34,933 nt of DNA. Origin: Spirochaetales bacterium (lineage in GTDB: Bacteria > Spirochaetota > Spirochaetia > UBA9216). This document shows, one piece after another, positions 24,038-31,365 of this stretch. Numbering within the stretch: position 1 is the stretch's first letter; every line of letters starts with the position of its first letter. Below the pieces are notes generated by a model. That model was given only the letters and a program-made list of their open reading frames with translations. It was not told where the DNA came from and did not search any database. Made by a program: the position numbers and the translations under genes. The DNA is taken from NCBI GenBank assembly GCA_016839055.1, contig JAEKNX010000027.1:1-34933 (forward strand). Reading direction: 5' to 3'.

Positions 24038-24734
24038 GCTTATAAACTTCACGCTCAATCTTTACAAATTCATCAGAGAATTCATCCCGCTCCCTGCTCA
24101 GGCTGATTGCCATTTCACGAGTTCCGCCCGGTGTCATTATCAGCAGCCTATCGGCAAGGTAGACAGCCTCTCTTATGTCGTGGGTAACAAACATCATCGA
24201 TACACTGAACTCCAGCCGGAGGTCGAGAAGCATGTTCTGAAGTTCCCGGCGGGTCGGAGCATCAAGTGCTGTAAACGGCTCATCGAGCAGGAGAATCTCG
24301 GGTCTCGGGGTCATGGCCCTTGCAATCACGGCCCGCTGCTTCATCCCGCCTGAGAGCTGAGACGGATACATTTCCGCAGACTCCGACAGCCCAACCAGCC
24401 GCAGCAGCCTGTCCGAGCTGTCCTCCTCGCCGGGAAGAGATGGAAAGGCGACATTCCGGCGGACAGTCAGCCATGGGAAAAGTTGATGGCTGTCCTGAAA
24501 TACCATTATCCGCTTGCGGCCGGGCTGAGGATTGATCATTTCCTGAAAAACAAGTCTGCCGCCTTCCGGAGGCGTAAAACCTCCCGCAATATTGAGTAAA
24601 CTGGTTTTCCCGCAGCCGGAGGGGCCGATTATGCATAGGATTTCATCCTTACCGAGACGCACAGAGACATCGCTGAGAACCGGCGGAAAGCCTGGATATC
24701 CGAAACGGATATGCTCAAGACTGATGACTGTCAT
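24015..24734 (-). CDS. ABC importer ATPase (SsuB/TauB-like)
   Basis: The 239-residue protein has Walker A GPSGCGKT (37-44), signature LSGGMKQRAVIARA and Walker B ILLLDEPFTALD, with the switch His in FVTHDIREAVYLADR. It matches the nitrate/sulfonate/taurine importer ATPases. The ATG at 24734 overlaps the permease stop codon as ATGA and has GGGGAG seven bases upstream, so it is preferred over an upstream GTG. It is the last gene of the minus-strand operon; its end overlaps the convergent GT39 gene by 23 bases. Confidence 0.9.
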   Translation of the reverse strand: MTVISLEHIRFGYPGFPPVLSDVSVRLGKDEILCIIGPSGCGKTSLLNIAGGFTPPEGGRLVFQEMINPQPGRKRIMVFQDSHQLFPWLTVRRNVAFPSLPGEEDSSDRLLRLVGLSESAEMYPSQLSGGMKQRAVIARAMTPRPEILLLDEPFTALDAPTRRELQNMLLDLRLEFSVSMMFVTHDIREAVYLADRLLIMTPGGTREMAISLSRERDEFSDEFVKIEREVYKLISAGRS

Positions 24735-25504
24735 ACGGAGACTCCCCACCTGCGGACTGTTTTATTTTCAATAAGATTGAACAGCCCGCTCTCGACGATT
24801 ATGCCGAGGATGGCAAGCATTAAGATTCCGGCGTACATCCCGGGAGTATCCATGAAGATTCTCTTGTTGTAGACAAACCAGCCTAGACCTCCCCCGCTTC
24901 CGGTTATTCCAAATACCATCTCGGCGCTTACTGCCGCCCTCCAGGCCCGGGCCCATGCCGTCTTGAGTCCTGACAGGATATGCGGAAAGGAGGCCGGAAC
25001 CATTATCCTAAAAAAGAAGGCCGCGGATTTAAGTCCGTAATTACTTCCTATCCTGCGGTAAACAGCGGGAACCGAGGTAAAACCGGCCGATATATTTATT
25101 ATCAGCGGCCAGATGACCGAATGGATAATAACAACGAGCAGCGTAATCCGGCCTATTCCGAAGAAGAGAATGAAGACCGGAAGAAGGGCAATTCCCGGAA
25201 GCGGATGAAGGACGGCCGTCAACATTCCGCTGAGTCTTTTGACTGCGTCAAACTGAAACGACAATGCTGAAATTATAAAGGCTCCTATTCCGCCCGCACT
25301 TATTCCGGCAAAGACGAAACCAAGGGATAAAAGCATGCTGATCTCAAGTTCGCCGCTTCCCCACTCGAAGGCAAAACTGCGCAGAATAACCGTAACCGGC
25401 GGCATGATTAATTGTGAAACAAGACCGCTCCGCGAAACGATCTCCCAGAGCCCGAGGAGGGCGGCAAACCAGATAATAGAGCCTTCTATCCTGCTTCTTT
25501 TCAT
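24731..25504 (-). CDS. ABC importer permease (SsuC/TauC-like)
   Basis: The 257-residue integral membrane protein has about six helices and a central permease coupling motif (RIGSNYGLKSAAFFFRIMVPASFPHI contains the EAA-like region; GLKTAWARAWRAAVSAEM follows). It belongs to the BPD_transp_1 family of the sulfonate/nitrate/taurine group. It starts three bases after the substrate-binding protein stop codon and overlaps the ATPase gene, so the three form one importer. The Shine-Dalgarno is poor. Confidence 0.88.
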   Translation of the reverse strand: MKRSRIEGSIIWFAALLGLWEIVSRSGLVSQLIMPPVTVILRSFAFEWGSGELEISMLLSLGFVFAGISAGGIGAFIISALSFQFDAVKRLSGMLTAVLHPLPGIALLPVFILFFGIGRITLLVVIIHSVIWPLIINISAGFTSVPAVYRRIGSNYGLKSAAFFFRIMVPASFPHILSGLKTAWARAWRAAVSAEMVFGITGSGGGLGWFVYNKRIFMDTPGMYAGILMLAILGIIVESGLFNLIENKTVRRWGVSV

Positions 25505-25507
25505 CCG

Positions 25508-26446
25508 CTAATCCCGGAGGCCCTCATAGAGCACATCGCTCTCAGTCAGTCCGCTGCTGAGATAATTATTTTCGGTCATAAACTCTATGAATCTGCCGAG
25601 GCCCTTTATCTCTGTTGTATATTTCATCCCCGGATAGGTAATGTATCTAAGAATATCCTCTTGCGGCAGCTCATAAATACCGGCTAATATCCGCGCGCAT
25701 TCTTCAGGCCGGGCGCCTATAAAATCAACCGCCCTCTCAAGGGCCGTTAAAAAGCTGTTTAAAAGTTCCGGCCGATCCTTTATGAACGCGCCGTCGGCCA
25801 TGGCCACAATGAAGGAAAACTCACCGCCAAAGGCCTCCGTGCCTCCGAGCACCGTCTCATAACCTCCTCCACCTTCATTCTCCATGAAGATGTAGGGAGG
25901 AGAGGTAAAGTGAGCGTCAACCGCCCCGGAGAGAAGCGCCATCATCCCGTCGGGGTGTTTCATAGTAACAAGGCTGCCGTCAAAGAGGGCCGGATCACCC
26001 CGCTCTCTTTCAGCCGCCATTGATAGAAGGATGTGCTGAATGCTTCCAGGCTGAGGCAGCGCTATGCGGTGATCTTTTCTAAGGCTGCCGAAATCAGGAA
26101 TCTCAGAACTTTCGGCAACGAGACCGACTGGGCAGACCGACAGGCCCGAAATCAGCTTCCAGTCCATCCCTTTATCGGCACCTATGAGGAGGGGAGGAAT
26201 TCCCAGAAAACCGGCGTCTACTTCGCCGGCAAGTACTGCCTCGCGAATAGCGGCCGTATTTCCAAGTTTTACCCACTTCACCTCGAAGTCCGGCTCGAGT
26301 TCTTCAAAAAAAGCTTTCTCCCGCATAATCTGGAGCGGGGCGTACGCAAGTCCGTACTGCTCAGCTATCGTAACGGACTTATCGTCCGAACAGGAAACAA
26401 AGAGAAACACCGATAGGGTTAAGGTGATTACAACTAATTTTCTCAA
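25508..26446 (-). CDS. ABC importer substrate-binding lipoprotein (SsuA/NMT1-like)
   Basis: The 312-residue protein has lipobox LFVSC (Cys19). The periplasmic-binding fold of the SsuA/TauA/THI5 group follows, with AEQYGLAYAPLQIMREKAFF at the start, GEVDAGFLGIPP in domain one and SGAVDAHFTSPPYIF in domain two. Ligands of this group include sulfonates, taurine, nitrate and thiamine precursors; none can be chosen here. The start is TTG with GGAGG seven bases upstream, inside the end of the ATP-grasp gene, only three bases from its stop codon. That links the importer to the ATP-grasp/glycosyl genes in one operon. Confidence 0.87.
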   Translation of the reverse strand: MRKLVVITLTLSVFLFVSCSDDKSVTIAEQYGLAYAPLQIMREKAFFEELEPDFEVKWVKLGNTAAIREAVLAGEVDAGFLGIPPLLIGADKGMDWKLISGLSVCPVGLVAESSEIPDFGSLRKDHRIALPQPGSIQHILLSMAAERERGDPALFDGSLVTMKHPDGMMALLSGAVDAHFTSPPYIFMENEGGGGYETVLGGTEAFGGEFSFIVAMADGAFIKDRPELLNSFLTALERAVDFIGARPEECARILAGIYELPQEDILRYITYPGMKYTTEIKGLGRFIEFMTENNYLSSGLTESDVLYEGLRD

Positions 26447-26449
26447 AAT

Positions 26450-27715
26450 TCAGCCTCCAAAGAACATCTTATCATAGACTCTTATCATATTCTGTCCGTT
26501 TTCATCATTAATCCTTAGAAGCGAATAAGCTTTCCGTACAACTTCATCGGCTTCTGCCTTGTCAGAGCAGCAGACAATAAAGTAACCCGAGCGCTGGGTT
26601 GAATTGAGCCTGTTCCGAACAGAAGTCCCCCCCGGCAGAAGAAACGCGCCTCCTGTTACCCCCGGCAGTTTTCTAACTTCCTCCATCCCGAGACAGGAAT
26701 CAATCCTCCCCTCGCGGCAGAAAAACATCTGAAGAGAGACGACCTTTCCTTCTAAGTGGCTGTCAATCCGCTCCATAGCGCCCTTATCATAATCGAGTCC
26801 GCAGCTCATCTTTATCATCACATCGAGAATATCTACTCCGGTAATAAAGGGGATAAACTCATCCTCATAGGCGCCGCCGAGCCTGCAGGCTGTCTCGTTC
26901 ACGATTATGCCCTCTTCGCCGATCAGGTACTGAAAATACACCGGCCCCGTTTTTATCCCGAAGGTGAGGACAATTTCCTCGGTCATTCGGCGGATTTCGG
27001 GAAGGCGCTCTATATGCCGTGAGGGGTACTGATGAGAGATGCAGACGCCTATGCCCGGAAGATTATCAAGCCTGCGCCGGTCGGTGACCGTCAGTATATA
27101 AAGCCGTCCGGCCTCGACCCAGCCGCTGAGCGTTACCTCATCGGACTCATAATACTCTTCAACGAGGATTTCACTCTCCCGGCTGAAATGCGCGACCTCG
27201 CTGAACCTGTCGGCAACTTCAGCAGCGGTTTCAAGCCGGTAGACCCCGCGCTGTCCCTGAGAATCAAGCGGTTTGACAACAACTGGAAACGAGAGAGAGG
27301 ATATCTCATCGGCCCTGAAGCCCTCGGAGACAAAGGTATAGGGGGAAACCCTGATTCCAGCCGCGCTCAACCTTGTTTTCATAGCCTTTTTATTCGTTAC
27401 CCAGAGGGCCTGTTCGGGACTTAGAAAATACGGGATACCGAGCCGCTTGGAAACTACCGCAGCCGTCAGAACAGGCTGATCTGTGCCCGTAACCAGAACG
27501 GCACCGACACTGAGGCCCCGCCTCGTCTGGAACCGCCTGAGCGCCGCCTCAGTCTCCTGGGCATCGAAGGTGGATGCCTTCTCAAAGAAATCTGCGGCGA
27601 GGCAGCCCGGGGCTTCGCTGTTTATGTCGGTAACGAGAACCTTCATCCCGAGCTTGCGGCTTCGCATTATGGCAGAAAGCTGCCCCGGGCCGCCGCCAAT
27701 AATATTTAGAATCAT
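26450..27715 (-). CDS. ATP-grasp superfamily ligase
   Basis: The 421-residue protein has a PurK/carbamoyl-phosphate-synthase-like preATP-grasp Rossmann start (IIGGGPGQLSAIMRSRKLG, then VTDINSEAPG). The ATP-grasp core follows: FPVVVKPLDSQGQRGV, ILVEEYYESDEVTLSGW and the metal-binding IIVNETACRLGGAYEDEF. ATP-grasp ligases activate a carboxylate as acyl phosphate and join it to an amine, thiol or similar. No partner domain identifies the substrate. GGGAGG is six bases before the ATG, which overlaps the GT2 stop codon by four bases. Its position between the glycosyltransferase and the importer suggests it modifies a sugar or imported acid, by inference. Confidence 0.85.
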   Translation of the reverse strand: MILNIIGGGPGQLSAIMRSRKLGMKVLVTDINSEAPGCLAADFFEKASTFDAQETEAALRRFQTRRGLSVGAVLVTGTDQPVLTAAVVSKRLGIPYFLSPEQALWVTNKKAMKTRLSAAGIRVSPYTFVSEGFRADEISSLSFPVVVKPLDSQGQRGVYRLETAAEVADRFSEVAHFSRESEILVEEYYESDEVTLSGWVEAGRLYILTVTDRRRLDNLPGIGVCISHQYPSRHIERLPEIRRMTEEIVLTFGIKTGPVYFQYLIGEEGIIVNETACRLGGAYEDEFIPFITGVDILDVMIKMSCGLDYDKGAMERIDSHLEGKVVSLQMFFCREGRIDSCLGMEEVRKLPGVTGGAFLLPGGTSVRNRLNSTQRSGYFIVCCSDKAEADEVVRKAYSLLRINDENGQNMIRVYDKMFFGG

Positions 27716-28470
27716 TTAAAGCCTCCCTTATCGGCTACCCGATACTGCCGGCATCCGCTGACTATCCCCGGGCCTTCGGTAAGTAACCGGGTTAATCTTC
27801 TGATTACAGGAGTATACCAGAGAAAAAGTTTAAGGTAGAGAATGAGCCTGCCCGATGTTCCGTAACGGCTTGGCTGAGCCGGCAACGCGGCCTGCGGTTC
27901 GGCCGGATATCTTATTGAGCCAATCCTGAGGGCCCCGCTGAAGAGTTCGGCGGAGATATAGACAAACCTGCCGTCGGCAGCGCAGATGAGATCTACAGCG
28001 GCCCGGGAGAGGATCCTGAAGCTTCCTATCTTCATTCCTGCCGGTTTTCCAAGAAGAATAGAGAAAAACCCGTCACGAATAAGGCCTCCGGCTTTACCCG
28101 AGCCATTCCCGGGCACCGCGTAAACCGCGTCAAATCTGCCCTCTTCCGCCTCGCTATACAGGGCCGGGATGAATTCGGGCGGATGCTGAAGGTCGTCATC
28201 TATCGTCACCGCCCAGTCGCCGCTGCAGTGCCGAAATCCGCAGAGGACGGCTGCCTGCTGCCCCCTGTTTTCGGCGAGTCTAACCCAGGCGGACGAGGGT
28301 TCGGTCGTGCATATGCCTTTAATCTGCTCAATACTGCCGTCGGTACTGCCGTCATCAACGAAAACAACCTCCCAGGGGCAGCCAAGAGCTTTCATCACAG
28401 GCTCAAGCCGGGTCCATAGAGCCTTCAGCCCGGCGCCTCCGTTATAGACGGGGATGATAACACTAAGCAC
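27712..28470 (-). CDS. GT2 polyprenyl-phosphate-type glycosyltransferase
   Basis: The 252-residue protein is a GT-A enzyme of the dolichol-phosphate-mannose synthase / ArnC group. It begins LSVIIPVYNGGAGL, has FVDDGSTDGS and TIDDDLQHPPEFIP (metal and sugar-nucleotide binding), GSFRILSRAA and SRYGTSGRLILYLKLF. Unlike ArnC or GtrB it lacks the two C-terminal transmembrane helices, so it probably docks at the membrane or with the EamA partners. The GTG start at 28470 has GGAG six bases upstream and overlaps the EamA gene by eight bases. An ATG at 28548 would overlap it by 86 bases and add 26 unrelated residues. Confidence 0.83.
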   Translation of the reverse strand: MLSVIIPVYNGGAGLKALWTRLEPVMKALGCPWEVVFVDDGSTDGSIEQIKGICTTEPSSAWVRLAENRGQQAAVLCGFRHCSGDWAVTIDDDLQHPPEFIPALYSEAEEGRFDAVYAVPGNGSGKAGGLIRDGFFSILLGKPAGMKIGSFRILSRAAVDLICAADGRFVYISAELFSGALRIGSIRYPAEPQAALPAQPSRYGTSGRLILYLKLFLWYTPVIRRLTRLLTEGPGIVSGCRQYRVADKGGFK

Positions 28471-28831
28471 CGAGGGCTCCGGATGCAAACGGCAGAAGAA
28501 ATCCTGCTGAAATAAGGACCACACCTGCAACCTGCATGGCGTTAACATCCTCCTTCAGGAGAAAGTGGCCGGAGAGAAAAACAAAAATATAATTGAGAGA
28601 GTTAAACGCGAAAGCCTCGGACAGCGGAACTGCCCCGAGCGCCTTAATGTAAAGAAGGGGAGCACAGACAACTCCGGCCGCCCCAAGGATAATTCCCGGA
28701 ACAAGAAGAGAATGAAAAAAACTTATAAGACCCGCGTCGGTGACTATTTTGTACGTATTTTTCTTCAACAAAAGCTGTCCGGCCGTCACCAGCACCGGCA
28801 TAAGAATAAGAAGAAGGTATTCAGCTCTCAT
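28463..28831 (-). CDS. EamA/EmrE-like small membrane protein, second of pair
   Basis: The 122-residue protein has four transmembrane helices in the small-multidrug-resistance/EamA half-size pattern, with AGQLLLKKNTYK after helix one and EAFAFNSLNYIFVFLSGHFLLKE before helix four. Half-size pairs of this sort include ArnE/ArnF, which flip undecaprenyl-phosphate aminoarabinose. Its ATG overlaps the upstream EamA stop codon by one base (TAATG) and it overlaps GT2 downstream. Probably works as a heterodimer with its neighbour. Confidence 0.8.
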   Translation of the reverse strand: MRAEYLLLILMPVLVTAGQLLLKKNTYKIVTDAGLISFFHSLLVPGIILGAAGVVCAPLLYIKALGAVPLSEAFAFNSLNYIFVFLSGHFLLKEDVNAMQVAGVVLISAGFLLPFASGALGA

Positions 28832-29196
28832 TACGCACTCTTCCCCTTCCTCGCCCCCGACTGTCCTGCTGCAGTAAAGACTATCCCGGTAAAAATCAGC
28901 GCGGCTCCTGCAGCCTTCTCCCAGCTTATTTCATCGCCGAAGAAATAAGCCGATAGCGGCAGAATGAGGAGATAGACCATCCCGGTTAAGGGATAAGCGG
29001 CAACAAGCTTCATCCTCTTTAGAATGAGAATCCATATCAGTCCACGGCTCAGGAGACAGATATAACTGATTGCCGTAAAAAGATTTATAAAACCGTCTTC
29101 GGCTCCGGCCCTCCCGGCTGACAGCTGTCCTCCAAGCTGCAAGGCGAGAAAAAGCAGCATGAGCTGTACTATAATTTTATTGTGTCTTGTTATCAC
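28831..29196 (-). CDS. EamA/EmrE-like small membrane protein, first of pair
   Basis: The 121-residue protein has four transmembrane helices, with MKLVAAYPLTGMVYLLILPLSAYFFGDEISWEKAAG matching the central part of EamA/SMR proteins. It begins with GTG and has no Shine-Dalgarno. A -10 box lies eight bases upstream, so the operon mRNA may be leaderless. It is the first gene of the seven-gene operon and likely forms a heterodimeric lipid-sugar flippase or exporter with the next gene. Confidence 0.78.
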   Translation of the reverse strand: MITRHNKIIVQLMLLFLALQLGGQLSAGRAGAEDGFINLFTAISYICLLSRGLIWILILKRMKLVAAYPLTGMVYLLILPLSAYFFGDEISWEKAAGAALIFTGIVFTAAGQSGARKGKSA

Positions 29197-29203
29197 GTTC
29201 AGG

Positions 29204-29233
29204 ATTATATATGAATATTGATGCTAGTTGCAA
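29204..29233 (-). promoter_or_regulatory. Candidate promoter of the EamA-GT2-ATP-grasp-ABC operon
   Basis: On the minus strand TTGCAA (29233-29228), 18 bases, and a perfect TATAAT (29209-29204). The expected start near 29197 is next to the GTG start codon at 29196. Confidence 0.45.
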
Positions 29234-29250
29234 TTTCTAACCGAACTCTA

Positions 29251-29279
29251 TTGACTTTTTTCGGCGGTTTAAGTATAAA
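29251..29279 (+). promoter_or_regulatory. Promoter of tRNA-Phe
   Basis: TTGACT (29251-29256), 17 bases, TATAAA (29274-29279), placing the start about six bases before the mature tRNA 5' end. Confidence 0.7.
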
Positions 29280-29291
29280 TATTCCAGTAAC

Positions 29292-29364
<73 letters not shown>

Positions 29365-29369
29365 GTTTG

Positions 29370-29404
29370 AACCATTTCAAGGCAACTTGAAATGGTTTTT
29401 TTTT
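29370..29404 (+). terminator. Intrinsic terminator of tRNA-Phe
   Basis: AACCATTTCAA and TTGAAATGGTT form a perfect 11-pair stem with a six-base loop, followed by further T residues. It begins six bases after the tRNA. The opposite strand has no T-tract after the stem, so it should terminate plus-strand transcription only. Confidence 0.9.
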
Positions 29405-29425
29405 CAGGTTTACAATCTGCAAAAC

Positions 29426-30946
29426 TTATCTGTAAACTGATATTACACCTTTGGTTTTGTCAAGTTTAAAGCGGACACCGCTCATCTCTTCGCTCACGAC
29501 ATAAGATATATGACAAATCTCAATATAGACGCCGGGATATACCTTTCCGCTTACCCAGACTTCTGCAGTGTCGTTTTTATCCAGTTTATAGACCAAGTCA
29601 CCCGCCAGCTCATTGAGTTTGTGAATTGACTCCTTCAGTTTTTTTCTAATATCTACGAGTTCGCCGTCTGCAATATTATTTTTTTTAATTTCCAAGTCAA
29701 TTCTATTTAATTTAATTGCTAATTTGAGACTATTATCTCTTATCCATTCGAGTTTGTTGTAAATTCGATAATCCGTTCCGCAATAAATTTCAGTTCGAGG
29801 TCCCATCCTCGAGCCTATATGCGCGGCTTGAACCCCATTCTGCGCTCTGATTGTGCCGCCCACGATAACGCCCTTACTGCCTAATTCGAGTTTTCCTGAA
29901 GTATAGATGGCGGAATTCATAACGCCCACCTCAATATAAATACTATCCAGAGCCTCAACATAGCAGTTTTCAATAAATTTTGCTCTTATTATCCCGCCGA
30001 CTTTTACTGAGGCCTTCTTTCGTCCGATTATCCCCTGCTTCACATTTAAATCAACTTTACATACAATCTCGGATGCGTCCAATGTCTTTATTACGAAGAT
30101 TGAGCCGCCAGATTTTATCTTAAAACCGTCCTGAATACTCCCCCCCACAATAACATCTCCGGGAAAGTCTATATGCCCCGTACTGTAATCGACATCGCTG
30201 CTTATCTGTAGAATTTCATTAACATAGAATTCATCATTCTGAATCTCAAACCGTCCGTCGCAGGTTGAGACGATATGATCTTCATAGGTTCGCGTATTCT
30301 TACCAGGGTTTACGATCTTGATTCTCCGTGTTCCGGATTCCATCTCCTCCCCATAGATATTCCTTCCGTCGGAACCTGCTCTTAAATGGATTCGCCTTGC
30401 CAGGGTTTCACCTTCCTTAACGAGGATAAACGGACTCATCTCCTTAAAATCAATGTTTTCAGTTTTTTCAAGTTTCTTCTTCTTGAAATTGAGGTTTTCC
30501 TCGATTACTACATGTTCAGGTATTTCATCTTCCGGCATTTTCCCCCTAGCAATCAGAACTCCCCTTACCGCCTCTCCTTCTGTATTACAGGTAAAAATGG
30601 CATCTTTAATTGCATCTCCTTCTATACCATAAACTATCCCTTTTTCGGCAAGTTTCTCTGAAACATCATTATATTGAAGAGGTTTCATGCCTTCCGACGG
30701 CGGATAAAAATCAACCAACAGAACCATTTTATCTTCTGAAGCATTAAATTCGGTACGTCCATCAATCCTGAAAACCTGCCCTTCACTCTCGTCCTCATGG
30801 AACCGGGATTTAATGGCATCTGAAACATTATTATTGAACAGATCCCTACTCTGTCTCAGCATATCATCCAAGGAACTGAGTTCATCTAGAGTATTTTTCG
30901 ATTCAGTTAATAAATCCTCGATTATATATTTCTCAGATTCTCTCAT
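29426..30946 (-). CDS. FapA / DUF342 family protein
   Basis: The 506-residue protein has the DUF342 (FapA) architecture. The N-terminal domain contains GIVYGIEGDAIKD. The central repeat-rich right-handed beta-helix runs from about residue 235 to 390 (IDFPGDVIVGGSIQDG, IKSGGSIFV, VKQGIIGRKKASVKVGGIIRAKFIENC, GVIVGGTIRAQNGVQAAHIGS). A helical segment follows at about 400-460, then a short C-terminal strand region. FapA helps polar flagellar assembly or chemoreceptor placement in Vibrio-type bacteria; its role elsewhere is little known. AGGGG is six bases before the ATG and the receiver gene ends three bases upstream, so the pair is coupled. Confidence 0.87.
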   Translation of the reverse strand: MRESEKYIIEDLLTESKNTLDELSSLDDMLRQSRDLFNNNVSDAIKSRFHEDESEGQVFRIDGRTEFNASEDKMVLLVDFYPPSEGMKPLQYNDVSEKLAEKGIVYGIEGDAIKDAIFTCNTEGEAVRGVLIARGKMPEDEIPEHVVIEENLNFKKKKLEKTENIDFKEMSPFILVKEGETLARRIHLRAGSDGRNIYGEEMESGTRRIKIVNPGKNTRTYEDHIVSTCDGRFEIQNDEFYVNEILQISSDVDYSTGHIDFPGDVIVGGSIQDGFKIKSGGSIFVIKTLDASEIVCKVDLNVKQGIIGRKKASVKVGGIIRAKFIENCYVEALDSIYIEVGVMNSAIYTSGKLELGSKGVIVGGTIRAQNGVQAAHIGSRMGPRTEIYCGTDYRIYNKLEWIRDNSLKLAIKLNRIDLEIKKNNIADGELVDIRKKLKESIHKLNELAGDLVYKLDKNDTAEVWVSGKVYPGVYIEICHISYVVSEEMSGVRFKLDKTKGVISVYR

Positions 30947-30949
30947 TAT

Positions 30950-31303
30950 CTACCCCTCTCTTAAGAATGATAGAATTTTCCCTATTTCAAAGGGCTTCTT
31001 AACCAGTCCCTTTGCTCCGGCGTCCAGCGATTGTCTTGCCAGCGGATCTCCGGGAAAAGCTGTTATAATTAATATCCGGGCATTGGGTTTTTTGGCCATA
31101 ATATTTCTTGTAACTTCAGCCCCGTTACGCTCAGGCATCCTCATATCACAAAGAATAAGATCATAATCTTCAGTCAGAGCCGCAGATTCGCCATCGATTG
31201 AATTAGAAAAAGTAGTAACTAAATATCCCATATCATCTAAAATAGTCTTCAGCGCCTCTAAAATGGATACCTCATCATCAATAGCAAGTATTTTTTTACT
31301 CAT
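30950..31303 (-). CDS. Single-domain response regulator (CheY-like)
   Basis: The 117-residue protein is a receiver domain only: acidic pair D9-D10, phosphoacceptor D53 in LCDMRMPERNG, T81 and K103-PF. All active residues are intact. With no DNA-binding domain it must act through protein contact, probably with the FapA-like protein whose gene follows three bases later, or as a phosphate sink for the two upstream kinases. Confidence 0.92.
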   Translation of the reverse strand: MSKKILAIDDEVSILEALKTILDDMGYLVTTFSNSIDGESAALTEDYDLILCDMRMPERNGAEVTRNIMAKKPNARILIITAFPGDPLARQSLDAGAKGLVKKPFEIGKILSFLREG

Positions 31304-31365
31304 TTAATTCTCCTTCTTCTATTTATCGGTACGCCCTCGTCTTTTCATAGACCGCAGCCCACGCT

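Noticed and set aside
27712-28548. Longer ATG-initiated version of the GT2 gene
   Set aside because: The extra 26 residues are unrelated to the GT2 fold and would overlap the EamA gene by 86 bases; the GTG at 28470 has a proper Shine-Dalgarno directly before the conserved first strand.
29370-29404. Bidirectional terminator serving the FapA-like gene as well as tRNA-Phe
   Set aside because: The minus-strand side of the stem is followed by CAAACTG, not a T-tract, so only plus-strand termination is supported.
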